Assembly (NCBI GenBank): GCA_025642065.1
Contig: JAODUP010000011.1
Location: 1,041,001-1,105,000 of the forward strand
From: Paralvinella palmiformis
Lineage: Eukaryota; Annelida; Polychaeta; Terebellida; Alvinellidae
Direction: 5' to 3'
Length of the DNA stretch: 64,000 bases
Both the position numbers and the translations under genes were made by a program. Shown one piece after another: positions 22,425-37,204 of this stretch; within the stretch, counting starts at the first letter, position 1; each line of letters opens with the position of its first letter. Below the pieces are notes generated by a model. The model did not search any database, was not told the origin of the DNA, and saw only the letters and a program-made list of their open reading frames with translations.

Positions 22425-25400
22425 ATGTGATATATCCACATTTTACAATGATTTCCATCCTACTTCTTTCTTCAGAAATGCTTTCAGTCAGCTGGAAAAT
22501 GTAAATGAAACTGTTGGCTTCACATGTATGGGTGAGTTAGTCTCTGAAAATTTGTGGCTTGTTTATTTGTATCAATACTTACATATCTGTCTGGTGAAGA
22601 ACATACACACATAACAGATAAAATGTAACATCTAAATAATACATAATAAAACACCCAAGAAAGTCTTAGAATCACTAATAGACCAATTCAATTACCTTTG
22701 GCGCCACCATGCAGCTGAATTTCACACTACGGTATCCGGTAGAAGTAAAGAATCATGGTCTTGCATGGCGATTTACATATGTAATGGCCAATTTATGTCT
22801 TACTGAAAAGCTGTATATAGGCTATTTGCCAGCTGTATTTGGATTTTATTTATAGTCCATTAAGGGTATAAACTTCATCCAATAGATATATGCCACTAAA
22901 TTAAGTAACGTTCAGTGTGATTTGCATGTCTGTCATGGTCTGGCCTGTCTAGTTCAAACTTATATTTTTGTAGACCCGTTGCCATCTGACATGATGATGT
23001 GAATGGATTTAATCAATGATCACAGATTATAATTCAATAGGTGATTCCTATTACTGTAACATTGGTATTTATGCATGATATCTTGTATTGAAAGTGAACT
23101 GTTTTTCTTCTTCTTTCAGCCGTTCTTGCAATGTTTACTACATGTAAATGTCAAGGGTGGTAATACTCTAATGTAATAACAATTTTTATTTAATAATATA
23201 CAGGTGATACATATATGATTAGTTCCCAGGTACAAATAAAAATAATATTTCCCAAACTCTACATTAAATATTTAAACAATCTTCATTAAATCTTCAGCTA
23301 AAAGTTCAATTTTAAAATCATTTATTTAATCCATTAAAACCCCTGCTAAAACAAATCCTACAAGTCAGCATGAATAATTAAGGCTTAGCTGTGTCATTCA
23401 TCTGAAAGATCGGTCAGCTCAATCATTGGGTTATATCCTGATAAATATTTTGTTAAATCCTTTGGAAAGACACAGTCGTTCAGCTGAAATACTAGTCTCA
23501 GTCTCCATGTAATATGAAATAATTCGCTGAAAGATTTCCGGTATTTATCATAAGTGAAAAGTTGCCATACCATCTTAACAGTGGGAACCATAGCTGTTTG
23601 TAACCCGAGACCGCAGTTGTTAACCGATGCAACGCATTTCACCTGGATCGGTCTATCGACCAATCAGTACCAGCCACTAGGGCTGGTTTACTTTGAGTTA
23701 TACCAGCCCTGCTAGAATTTTAGAATGACTAGTTGACAATTAGTCTTCCCAGCAGGACTGGTATACTTTAAATCATACCAGCCCTGCCAAGATTTTGGTG
23801 GCCCAGATAATTTTCAATTTTTTTAAAAATTTATTGGTTAGGCCATTGTTTTTGAACACTTGTTTTACGGAACATTTTCCTCCCAAAAATTAGTGTCAGT
23901 CAGTCGGGACAATAAAAAAAAATCACTGAAAACATAGGATCAGTCAAGGGAAAATAATGTTTTGTATAACATATCCTTCTGTTAGTTGAGATTTGACAAT
24001 CTCTCCAACAGTTTAGCTTTTTATGGCCTTTATTATTGTCGTTAATCACCAGTGAAAAGTAAACAATAGACACCAATTTCTAGATTTAACCGTCCGATTC
24101 AAATATCCAGGTAGGCTTTCCCAAGAAAAACATCTCAGAAGGTCAGAGGGGTGTCTGAAACACATGGATACCACAGGAGGGGTGCCACTTAACAATGCTC
24201 CACTCCAGGAGCCTGTTTAGTGCACGGGTCAAGGAAGATAAACTGGGCGACTTGTTGAGTGACGCTTGACAGCCTCAAAATTATGACTAAACTTGAGTTG
24301 CAGGCGACTTTTCAAACATACAACAAGCAAAAATAAAGTTTTTTTTGTGTATGCCGCAAGCAAAACCATTGTGCTAATACCTAATTTTAGTTAGTATTTC
24401 ACAGTATTTTGATTTGTTGTTGTTTCAAAAAAATATAGGAGAATTGGGGAGGTTTGACCAGACAGGGAGAATCGACCACAGTTTTAAAACGCTATTCGTT
24501 ATTTATTACACTTAATAGTTTTAAGCTGGAACATAATATATCATTGAATAATTGTTTTGTGTTTACTTTGAAGCAATTTGCAACAATACACCACCAAAAA
24601 CAATTAGTGATTGAAAGTGGTCATATCAAAATTCAAACTTTTGTCGATAGATGTCTACATTTCATAGTCTACACTATGTATATATACATGTGGTCAATCC
24701 ACCCCACACTGTGTGTGTTTGGCTGTGCCAAATAGGCAACAGCCAGGGGTTTCTAGCCCAAATTTCAACAAGACAAGCCCCACACTGTGGTTGAACTTAC
24801 ACTCCCACCACTTTGCTTATATAAATAACCTTTATGACATTGAATTAGGCCACAAATCACGTGATCAATGCCTTTTTAGGAACATTAAACATTATGGGAA
24901 CATGTAGAAAAGTACTTCTTGCTGATTGCTGTATCACGTATACTAAGATCAAACCATTGAAGTGTAAGGTGGTCGAACATCCCCCACTTCTCCCCTAAAT
25001 TAATTGAATTATTTTAGGTTAGTAGCTACTGGGTAAAAATTCTGAGTGCTAAACTTCCAAATCTTTTTATTTTTAAATTTGTCATGAATATTTTTAATGT
25101 TATGTTATGGGGCATGCATTGTATAAACATTGTACATTCTGTATGCATTTGCTTTCATTAAAATTATGTATTTCTCCAATGTTTATCTTAGGTGATGGCT
25201 CTGAATATGTGAAAATTCGACAAGATATCAGGTCATTCTTTGATTATGTACTTCATTGGTTAAAATGGTAAGAATATTTTGGTATTTTTATAATATGTAG
25301 GTCCTATTATTGCTTTAATTATTTGTTTCACTTAACTAAGTCTGATCCTGTTTTTTAATCAGTAGTGCTTTTTATGACAAATTTATCTCAAAGTTTTATA

Positions 25401-25710
25401 AGAAATACCTTTATTTTTTGTGTTATTAGAATATTTACTTGTATTCTTTTGTTGTTGTTAGTTGTCGAGCCGCTACAGATATATCGGCTTCTGTGTGTGA
25501 TATTTTAGATGAGATAATGTTATTGAGTGTTTATGTTGGACGGCTTCGTGATGTTCCTCCATCTGTAATCAGCTGTTCATCTTCGAGAAAAGGCAACAAG
25601 GTTTGATTGAGGACTTTTGATGATGATTTCTGTTTATGGATGTTACACCTCATTTTGTTCTTTATTATCCATTTTGTTCTTTATTATCCATTAGCTAAAT
25701 TGTTGTCTCT

Positions 25711-25767
<57 letters not shown>

Positions 25768-28700
25768 ACATATTCACATCAGTTTTAATATTTATGTCTC
25801 TATTCCAGTGTAATTCAGTGAGTTATCATTACTTTCACTCGTGTTTAGAGGTTCATTGGGCTCTGATTGAAGTTGCATACACTCTGAACTCATTGTGTAC
25901 AGGTAAAAATGAGTGAGAGCTTTTCTCTAAGTTACCTGAAAAAGGTAAAAAAATCTTTCTGTGTCACTCTCATTGTTATATATGATTCATTGTTATTGTT
26001 TTTGTGTTATTTTAGCTTGTTATAAGGTTTGGCAAACAATTATCCATCATCAATAACAACTCCAATGACAACAACAAAAACTAATATTGTTTGACGTATG
26101 TACAGAGAAAAGAAACTTTATAACACAATAGTCTGATCTGGTTATATTTATCATGATTGTGTATTCCTATTTTGATTTTGGAGGTGTTCTTCAGCAGCGC
26201 ATATATACTACTATATATTTGTTTTAATATATTGATAAATAGTAAAATTAGCCACAAATTTATAACACGTAAAAACCAATTATTATTATGTTTTCTTTGC
26301 TGTAATGTTTCTGGTATTCTAATGCTACTCTGAGGGAATTATATCACACTAATTCAACCGTTTAATTGTTTGCAGAAGTGAAATCAGAAATAGTTTATTA
26401 ATTCAAGTTAAATATGTCGAGTTCTATTTTATGGTTAATTATTCAAATGGTTGATGAGGGGCTTGGTCACTGAGCACTCCTGACTGTTTTTTTTATTATA
26501 CTCAGTAATTTGTTTCTTGGTTTCACCAATTACTGATTTTTTCCCTTCACTACTTGGAACTGTCCATTTTTTACAGTTTTAGGGTTGAAATAACCATTGA
26601 GTTTATCCTTTCATCTAAAAGTTGGATGACCTTGCCTTATGTCAAACCCTAACCTTAACTGAGGGAGGACTCACCACCCAAATCACAGACGCCTTTATTT
26701 TGTTTTAAAACACAATATATCCTATCCAAAACAGAATAAGCCATTCCTGAAATGAAAAATGGTGTTTGAAATGGTATTGCTCTTTTTTGAAATAGCATTT
26801 ACTTTATATACTCATGTATAGGCCACACTCGTGTATAAGATGCACCTGGTTTTAGGACCAATAAACCCCCCTAGAGTCGAACCCGCGTATAAGACGAACT
26901 AAAATCTGCAAATTTATTCAAAATCCTAAAAGAGCACTTCTTGAATGATTTGGTAATAATGCCGGGGTCGATTTAGGCTGTTTTCACCCACTGTGTGACA
27001 ATAGGTAACAGCAGCTGCTTCAGGTTGTCCACTGCTGTGCATTCGTTTCTGTAATGCTGTTTGAAGTAGTTTATTAGTAGTTCCCATGTGCCAAGTTTTG
27101 CATGGCCTCATTTGCCATTCCGTTCAATTACACAGGTTCACACATTTCAATAGTAATGACACATCTTAGATAGACCAAAAATAACATCTGCCTCTAATAG
27201 TTTATGGAGGCAGCTGTATTGGTCATAGTGCTGCCGTTTTTATATAGCAGCTGATTTGCACCTCTAGATAATAAATCACCATGTGCTGGCTGTTCCCAGA
27301 CGGCCTTGTTACCATTGACAGTCTGACCCAAACTATGAACGTGCAACAACTCAACATGAAATTGTCCACTAAATTCTTAAACATACAGTGACTGGGACTT
27401 GTTAGTGTGGCAGATAACCTGGTTGGATAATCTTAGCAACTATGTAGGAATTATAATCGTCGCATAGTTATTTCTGTAGTCATGCCTCCGCAATGGATGA
27501 ATAAACAGTTACTTGTTGTTACAAAAACAGAATACAAGTGATTAATCTGAACACCTAATGATCATGGGCCGATATTGTCTCCCATTTAGCCAGCAACCTT
27601 GGAGGCCTGTGAACTCTACACTTTGTGGTCACGTCACTAATTAGAGCATCAGATTAAATAATCATGATGGTTATCACGATTATGTTTGGCTTCGAAAGAC
27701 AACAGCGAAAACACACCTAATTAATTAGTTTTTTTGTTTAAATATTCATTATTAATGTTGAAAAACAATATTATTGTATTTCCTCTTAAATGATGCCAAA
27801 TATTACCTTTCCTTTTAGTCTGACCTGTGTATAAGACGCACTCACTTTTGGTGGCGATTTTGTGATATAAAAAGTGTGGCCTATATACAAGTATATACAG
27901 TACCTTATTTTTTTCTTCTGAAATTTATGTTGTTTTGAAATTGAGTTAATAGTATCTTAGAATAAAATTTTACCATTTGGAAATGGAAAATCACTTTCCT
28001 TGGAAAATTACCAGTAGTGCATTTATTTATTCAGGTGTCAGAGTTCATTTTCCCCATCGACTATAAATCTGTAACATAGTATTAGTATATAAGTAATCTA
28101 ATGACAGACAAGCTGCCAAAAAAAGGTAAAAACTAATATGGTTAAAATCCTCAGAAGAAACATGATATTATATCTTAAATTACTTTTTCCATTTGAAACA
28201 CATGTAAAGCCATAATGTATTGTCAAATTATTTAAGTTGGATAATTATGTCCCCTTTATTGTTACTGACAATAGAAGTAGTTTGAAGGGTTTTGGAATGA
28301 TAGCTGCATATTTTTATTAGAAGAATAGAATATTTAAAATGTTCTATATATGTCTATAGAATAGTATTTTATTTCATCAAATACTGTTTTTTTTAGGATA
28401 TACTCTTTTTATGGCATTATGTTTGGTAGACTTGTCTTATAAAGATTTGTTGTGGGCTTGCTTTTTTTATACTTTCCTTGAAAATACATGATGCACACTT
28501 ACCTTGTTTTGTTCTTGTTAATAATGAATGATGCACATTTGTAATAGGTTGTTCTCTTTTATAGAGTATTCATCAGGGTCTATCATTTTGTGTCAGTATC
28601 GAGGTGATTGTGAAGGTATTCATTCAGATACAACAACACAGCTGATAGAACTTATGTTATGGGATTTGATCTGTTTAGCTCTGAATATACACAATAAGGT

Positions 28701-29420
28701 ATTACTACATATTGTTGTGACTGTTCTGATGCTAAGAAATAACCCATCTTTTTGGTGTTATTATTTGAAATATATTAATAATCAATTTTAGCAATGAATT
28801 ATTTAATTGATAAATGCAATTCCAAAATAACAAATATATACTTCTTGTTAACTGTCAGTAATGGGTTTTTCAGTATTTATTGTATTTCCAAATATTTTCA
28901 GATTTCTGAATGTGAATATCACAAAGTCTTGCCATTTAGTTGCTCATGCGTACAAGAGATGACCATTATGTTGATTAAAACAATGTCAGTCCGACATCAA
29001 CATGAAGCCAAACAGGTTATGACCTTATATCGTATGCAACCTATTTTTGTTTTCTTTTTCAAATGTCTTCTTATGAGTGTTCTATAATGCTGATTAACCT
29101 AACTTAAAAGCCTTAAACACTCAGTCTCAAATTTTTTAACACATTAACATTATGTCATGATAGCATGTGAAGTGGTATAATGACGATCAGATCATGTGAG
29201 GATTATGTCTCACATCCACAACAAGCAGTACTGCTGTTATATACTTTTTTAAAGTATTATACCCTTTTTAATAAATGTACTTTTATACTTGTTTATCCTT
29301 TTTTAACTAATTCACTTTTTTATGCTTTTTAAACATAAGTTTGGGATTTATCTATTAAATATAAAAATTTTAAATCATATATTGTATGTAATGTATCAAA
29401 TCATTAGCTTCTTTCATTTA

Positions 29421-29468
<48 letters not shown>

Positions 29469-32400
29469 TATATACTACATTTTCATAGCTGTATACACAA
29501 ATTAGCTATTTAACATGTAGTACATGCATTTACTACATAGTTTACTTGTCCCAGACCAAAGTGTCTAATGGCTAAGTGAATGATAAAAATTAGTATGTAT
29601 TGTATCATTTTGTAACTTTTTTGTTACTTTAAAACAAATTCTACTTTTTTGGTTAAAATTCATACTTTTTATAGGAAATTAGGATAGCAGCATGGCACAA
29701 GGTTGATCAATTATGTGTCTATAGATTTTTTATCATCAAAATCATCAAACATCTCCTTGTCGATAATCTCAATATCTGTCTGCTAATGAGCCTGGCTAGT
29801 TGTTATCATGTTACCACTGTTTAATCCAACCGTAGGTCTCCTTGCTATCTTAATATAACAGGATTATGTTACTCTTTTTGTGTTGAACTACTCAGCCTCG
29901 TTATTTACTCCTCTCCCAGTCAGAGTCCAAGTAATAATGCAAATACTGTTTGGTAACGAATTATCCAAAATTGGATGTTGCAGCAGTTGTCATAATATAT
30001 TAAACTGAAAAGCAATATGTTACGGTTGTTTATCATTTTTAAGATATGTTTTTTCTATGGTCACCTTTAGAGTTTCTGGGTGTCCTTAACCTCAATCATA
30101 CAGTACTTGATTCAGTCGGATGATGACCAACAGAGTGATGCAATGGAAATTGGTAAATTGTTTTAAAGAATTTTATTTTTCACATTCTCTTGTTTATAAA
30201 AAGTATCACATATTTATATAATTCTTGAATGCCCATACACATGTACTGTGAAAGAGTAATCTTACAGAAAACATGGATGTTTAGTATGTGTGCTATTAAC
30301 GTATCAGTGACCGTATTCTAGATTTGATGAAGACTCTAATTTGTGTTGTTATTACATTTTGTCAATGTTAGCTGAGATCCAGTAATCATTGTTTTAAAAA
30401 CTTATTTTCTGACAGATAGTTATACAAGTGTCCTGCCATTAGATGTCACATGTAAGGATCCTGTAGGACTTGGTTGGTGGTATCTTCTTCATGTTACACC
30501 ACTTTATTGTTATGATAATGTTGGTACTTTTTCACAAACACAGGTAATTGGACATCAGTTGATATTCTGTTAAAGCTGGTGAGGACTCTTCTTTATGTGT
30601 CTGTTAGTCATTTAGTAGTCTCTCTCTCTGTGCATGTGTGTGTGTGTGTGTGTGTTATCTCAAATATATAAAGGTATGAACTTCAATTTCTTATTGTTAT
30701 TTAATTTTTGTATTTAATTATCATGGAATGAGTGCTATCTGAATAATATATAAAATATATATTTCAATACATAAAATTAAATATTGATATAGTTATGTTA
30801 TCTTACCTCATCAAGGTACAAAATAAACTGTATACATAGCTTCAATCAATAACACTTCTTTTTCTAATCTGGACCAGTTTAAATGACAATGTTTTTATTA
30901 ATTTTATTTTTCAGTTGCCCGTCTCTAGCAATTACTGCCTCTTGCAGCATCTTATCAACAAAAGTCTGACAATGGTGATTTATTAAATAGTTTTACCAAT
31001 ATATTATTGGGCTACTAATTATGATCGTATCCTAAAAATGTGTTTTTCTTATGTTCATTTCTGTTTTTAGAAAGAAACACATTTAAGAAGACATCTTAAA
31101 TGTTGTCTGACAGTTGTGTCATACTGGGAAACAAATACTTGTGTCATAACTCAGCTGTGGGAGTATTTCTATAAGAAGTTGGTTAGTATTTCAATTCATT
31201 TACCGCAATGCAATTAATAACAGAAATTTGTTTTACAATATATGACAAGGATCTGGGGAATTCAGTTGGGCTTATTGCTCCCTATAGCAAACAATATGAA
31301 TTATAAGATTAACATAATGTATACTTGTATGGCATTATAAATGTAATATACAGCATTTAGTATGAAATGGTTAGCAAGATTTCTGGAGACAGACTGGTTT
31401 ATTAAAGATCTTTGAACCCTTTACAAAACATAATCAGTGTTGCTCCTAGGACGCGTTTTTGTGGGATTCCCGCGATATTTTAACGTATGGCACAAAATAA
31501 AAATACACCTTAACGGTCTCCTCATCACATTAGCTTTAATAATGCCATACCACTGGTATAGCATTATCAGCAGAAAATGGGTCATGATAAACATCAAATA
31601 TTTATCATCTGATAGTCCTGATCTGAAATAATATTAAAATCTATTGCTATAGCCATTTCAAATGTCATATTCATAAATATTTACTGAATATAAGAACCAT
31701 GCTTGAAGGATGGGAGAGATTTTTGTGGGCTGGCGATCTTAGCTGGTAAACCTCCATTTTGCATTATGATGGTCACGTGACTCAAATACTTTCTTCCAAT
31801 TGGCTAGTTATCTTTATTTACAGTAAATAAAAGCACCTGGTCTTGTTTATATGGTGAATTTCTATGTCCCTTTCCTGTTTATTTGTTTGATCACCCTGCT
31901 TTTTGCATTTTATGTTAATATTATGATATGGATTTCATATATCATATTAACTGTATTAATACTTTACTGAAGGAATTATATGCAGTTTTTGGTAACTTAA
32001 TAATTGTGTTTCTACCTTGATCCTCTGTCCATCCACTACTGAATGTGAGATGCAGTTCTCCGCTATGCATAGCAATAAAACTTTGTTGAGGAACTCCCTT
32101 GGCCAGGGGCTAGTGAGATGTAGAAATATTTCTGAAGCATTTCTGTAGTCTTATTTTTTCAAGTTACAGATATAATTAGGTAAGTGATATGCCTACATTT
32201 AATTATGCTTACACTGTAAAACTGTGTATAAATACCTCAAATGGAATGGAAATGTCATAATTTCCAGTTCAAATATTCCTGGGTGTATGCGTTTTTACCC
32301 TAAATAGTTTTCATGCAAAGTGCCATGTTACATTAAAATCCCCCGAATTTTTTTAACTTAAGGGGGAGCTCCCCCACATTGGCTAGATCCTAGAAGCAAC

Positions 32401-35400
32401 AATGATAATGTTTGACCATTTGAAGTATATTTTGATGTATTTATTCCTTATTTACAGAATGAAACATTTAAAGTGCAGACTTCAGACATAATGGGACATA
32501 CATACATTGAGTATGTACTGTGTTAGTTATTATATTTCCTTAATTGTAATAAAAGTTGATAAACTAAATCCACTCCAATGGTGAATTTGGACAAATATTG
32601 AAGTTTAACTGAGGGTATATTTTCTCTTGATCTGATTTACTGATCACTGCAAAGGTACATAATATATTTTACATCTGTTCAGAAATTGCAATTAATGATC
32701 ATTCTTATATTTCTAAATATAATGTGAATATTTATCAATTATGAAGGAAGTCAGCAGTTAGTTTGTATGAGAAATGCCAACAAATAGCGGAGAATTATAC
32801 TCGCAGGTAATATTCTTCATGTTTGAATTGTGTGAATTTTGTTTCCGTAACATTCCAAAAGACATGAGTATTGTCAAATAATATTTTAATATAACCGTTA
32901 ATCCCGATTGTTTACTTTGTTATATGTGCTATATTTTCTAGGTTGGATTCAGACAACAGTTTCCAGCTGTTTTTAAGGATACTAGCCCAGTGTCTGTGTA
33001 AATCTAAACAACGAAGTCACATCTGGAGACAGATCAAAGGAAGGTGTGTATCTGTCAACTCTCATATGTTTATTAATAAAAACTCTCAAACAATAATACC
33101 AACCTAAATCCTAATAGAATTGCTGACTTCATAATTAAACATATTTAAGGGGAGAAATGTTACCCTATTTATCTCAGCTTATCTAGATCCTAGTTAAAAA
33201 CCATTTAAAAGTATCTTTATATTATTAATATTACACTAGCCAATTATGTAACCAATTTATTTATATTTGTAAGCTTTTTGTATCATGTTGTTTGTATTGT
33301 GAGCATATTTTGGGATAAATTAATTCATAGAATATAATTTTTAAATTTTCCAAAGTAATTTATAGAGATGACTAGCCAGCCTATTTATGATTAATAAAAC
33401 TACTGTATTAGAACAGCATATATACTGGTACATCATCAACCACAATAACAGTGGACACCTCAGTACAAATTATAACAACAATATAACAACCACAGGTGAT
33501 GTTAAATAAACATCTATACTGGAAAGATTTAATAGTTAAAACATTTGGACTATTTATAATGTTACATGGTAAGGTATTTCATAGGACATTAGCCATATGT
33601 TGGAATGATCTCTGTTCATATATTTTTGGTATTTAGCTTGTGATAATTTTAATATTAATGGATTTCAATACAATATTAATCTCCTATAAATGATTGTTAT
33701 CATTATCTGAAAAGAAAGAACAATTTTTGTGTCATTATAAAGAATGAGTATTCGTGAAGTAAAATAAAACTTGTAACTTAAATAGTTTTAATATCATGGT
33801 AGGATTCTGTAAAATTTCATTGTTGTGGATCTCTTTATAAAAAAAATATAATATGCAAAATTTGAATAGTGCCCTACATATTCTACAATAAGATTACTCT
33901 TGGGCACTTAATGAGGCAGATACTATAGATGTAGTAGATTTGCTTGTTTCAGATTTTATTCAAAATTCCATATACGCCGAGTTGAAGAATTAACAGATGT
34001 TGGTTTGCAGAACATGGCTTCATTATTTCTTGTGTTAGGCTTTGTAGCAGATACAACAGATGTGGTATGTTGGATATTATTTTGACAAATGTACAGTAAA
34101 AGTTGGTTATAGTGAAATTCAAGATGATTGGGAATTCATTTAGTTATAATGGTATTTCGTTGTATTCCAGTTTTCAAATTAGTTACCAACACATGAGGGA
34201 TAATTGTTGAATATAACCCTGTTTTATTAAGACACGGAGCAAATGTGTTCCCAATCTCTGATTGGATGATGAAAACCAGCAATTAATTTCATCTTTTATT
34301 TCCATATTCTCCATGATTTTACATGACAAAATCTGTTGCATGTCAGGCAGTGACTGAAGATAGATACTCAGTTTTCCACACAAATTTCCGTGAGCTTTTC
34401 TCAAGGCATCCTTGTTCTTCAACCATGTTGACAGTGTGCTGCACGGAACACCATATTATTTAGCAATTTTAATCTTAGTTTTCACTTTTTTATCAACTTC
34501 GTCAAGAACTTGGAACTTTGTATCAAGAGATACTGGTTTACATTTGCTTGCCATTGTGATATTTGATTACCGTTAGAAAATTGAGATACCATTTTGTTAT
34601 ATCCTAGTTATTTATAACCAACTTTTATTGTATATAATACACACACACACTTGGGGGGAGAGAGAAAGAGAGGGTTGTTGTTGTTGATAAGACAGGAAAT
34701 GGGAGGGTCAAGAACTTCAGCAATTGCATAGAACTTCATGTTTTATTTACCAAGTTTTCTATGATTCATTTCAAATTACTGATGTACACGTGTGTACATG
34801 CAATCATTTAATCATATATAGTACATGCATAGGGCACAACTGTCACCATAAGCAGTGCTATTGTTATCACAATCACATTGTTTCTTGTATCAATTCAGTC
34901 AGCTAAGTTATGCGACCTTCTTACATCAAGCACATTGCCACTAACAGCAGCTCGTCAAGCTGCTGTATGGAGGGGACTATTTTCATTAATACATCTTCAA
35001 CAACATAAAGATCTTACTGCATCATACATCACTGAGAAACTGGCCTTGATGTTTGAATCTGTAGTCAGGTTGGTAAATTTAGTGTATAAACTGTTAATTC
35101 AGATATAACTTCTCAGTTGTGTATGGTATTTGAAATCTTGGTTTAAATCACTTCAAACAAAGATAGTTTGTATTATTTGTACAATTTGGAGTATGTATCT
35201 CCAGACTTTCTTGACCATAACTTGTGTTACTATGAACAATTATATTGTGAAAGGTTTGCTTGTACATACAGAGTGTACTTTGATGCAACACTCCATTTAT
35301 AATATAGTATAAATTGTGGCTTGTCTTTGTTTTCTAATTAATCACAGACTACCAAATTCCTGGTTGGTTTATTCAGGTTTATGATTATCATGGTGTGATA

Positions 35401-37095
35401 TGATTTAAAATAAATAATAATAATTTTATGTTGGTATCATTGTAAATCACAATAATCAGCATTTAGTCTCAATCCAACACATTATTTGATCAATTATGGA
35501 TGGTATTCACTTTTATCATTTTTCTGTGAATAATGTCTTAAAATTTAAGGAGCTAGTTTTATAACTTACACTGAAATAAATGTTTCAAAACAAAGAGCTG
35601 ACTTTGCTTAATCACCCACAGAGAATTTAGTGAATGCAGTGATCCAAGCAATGCTTCTTCTCTGTGGAGTTTGGTGTCATTGTATCTGGATTATACTACG
35701 GATCTGGTAGAGAACAGCAAGTCACTGTCACATCAAGAACATCTTTTGCTCTCTCCATCCATACAACTTCTTCTGAACAAAGTTGGTATGAATGAGCTGA
35801 AGGTTGTGCTGACATTTATTGAAGCAATGATTAACAAGTTACTGTGAGTAGAAATAGTTTTATGTATGATTCTTGGATGTGTGTGTGTGTGCGTGTGGAT
35901 GATAATATATATAATAGTCTATATACACTCATTCAGAAGTCAGGCATGAAGTAGGTCACATTTGTTTCAATTTCACAATTCTATAATTGCTCAGTTGTGA
36001 CAATATAAAAAAATTATAAATAAAATTAATAATTTTAAATTGGCTATTTTTAGCCAAAAAATGCATTTAATGTTAATGAAGTAGTAGATGTACAGCATAA
36101 ATTAAATTAAAAAGTAATTTCGATGGATTCTTGTTCTTGTGTGAAAGTCTAAATTAGATCTCCAGTAAAAGATGCCAAAACAAAAATCTTTGTCTGTTAG
36201 AGAGAAATTAAAAGTGATCACAAGAGTACAACAAGATGAATCACAAGCCAGAGAGTGTCCTGTGATATTGTTGTCCTAGAGTTACTTTTCGTGGGTGGAA
36301 CAAAGGAATGTGTCTATTTAGTGACCAGTACAGTATAGTTACTCCTTCCGATAAGATGTTCGGCATATGAATAAATAAGAATTGGGATTTGGTTAGTCAA
36401 CATGATGCCATCAGCCTTAGCCATTGTCACAGTTTATCATTTTAATTGGATTAAAATTAAAGTATTATGTTATTTATATGATAATAAGGCAAAGTATTGA
36501 TTGATTTTCATAAATTATGTGTTATTGTGATTATTCTCATGTTCTCAAACAGGGACAAATATGTAAGGATGTTACCCTGCATAAGTCATATCAGGTCATC
36601 CTCCTCCATCACTAATGTTAGACTGTTACTGTCCATAGTCCACTGATGTTGCACTCCATGTCTTGTTGTGACCAAACGCTGCATTATGGCAGAGTTAGAC
36701 TATAATTGATAATACTTTTTAGGAATTGTGATTTGTTTATACAAACTATTCCAATTTTGAATCATTAGTTGTACTCATGTCAACTCAAAATTACTCATAC
36801 TTTTCCTTGTCCTACGTTAGATGGTTGATAGATTTGATAGTGGTATAGGTTAATTTAATTATGATCCCTCTTGTTTTCTTATCTGTTTACAGGTCTGTCT
36901 CCAGTACTGTCCCACTTAGTACAGGCCATAATTCTGGTGTACAAGGATTAACTAACAGATTATGGAATTATACGTATGCCTTTGTAAAGCACCACAGCAC
37001 CACACAGACACCACCAAGGATACTTGCTGATGTAGCTTCTGGATTCTGTATGCTCTTACTTGCCATGTTAGTGTTAATACAGCTTATCCTACATA

Positions 37096-37139
<44 letters not shown>

Positions 37140-37166
37140 CACTCACTGTCTCATTCATGCAAACAA

Positions 37167-37204
<38 letters not shown>

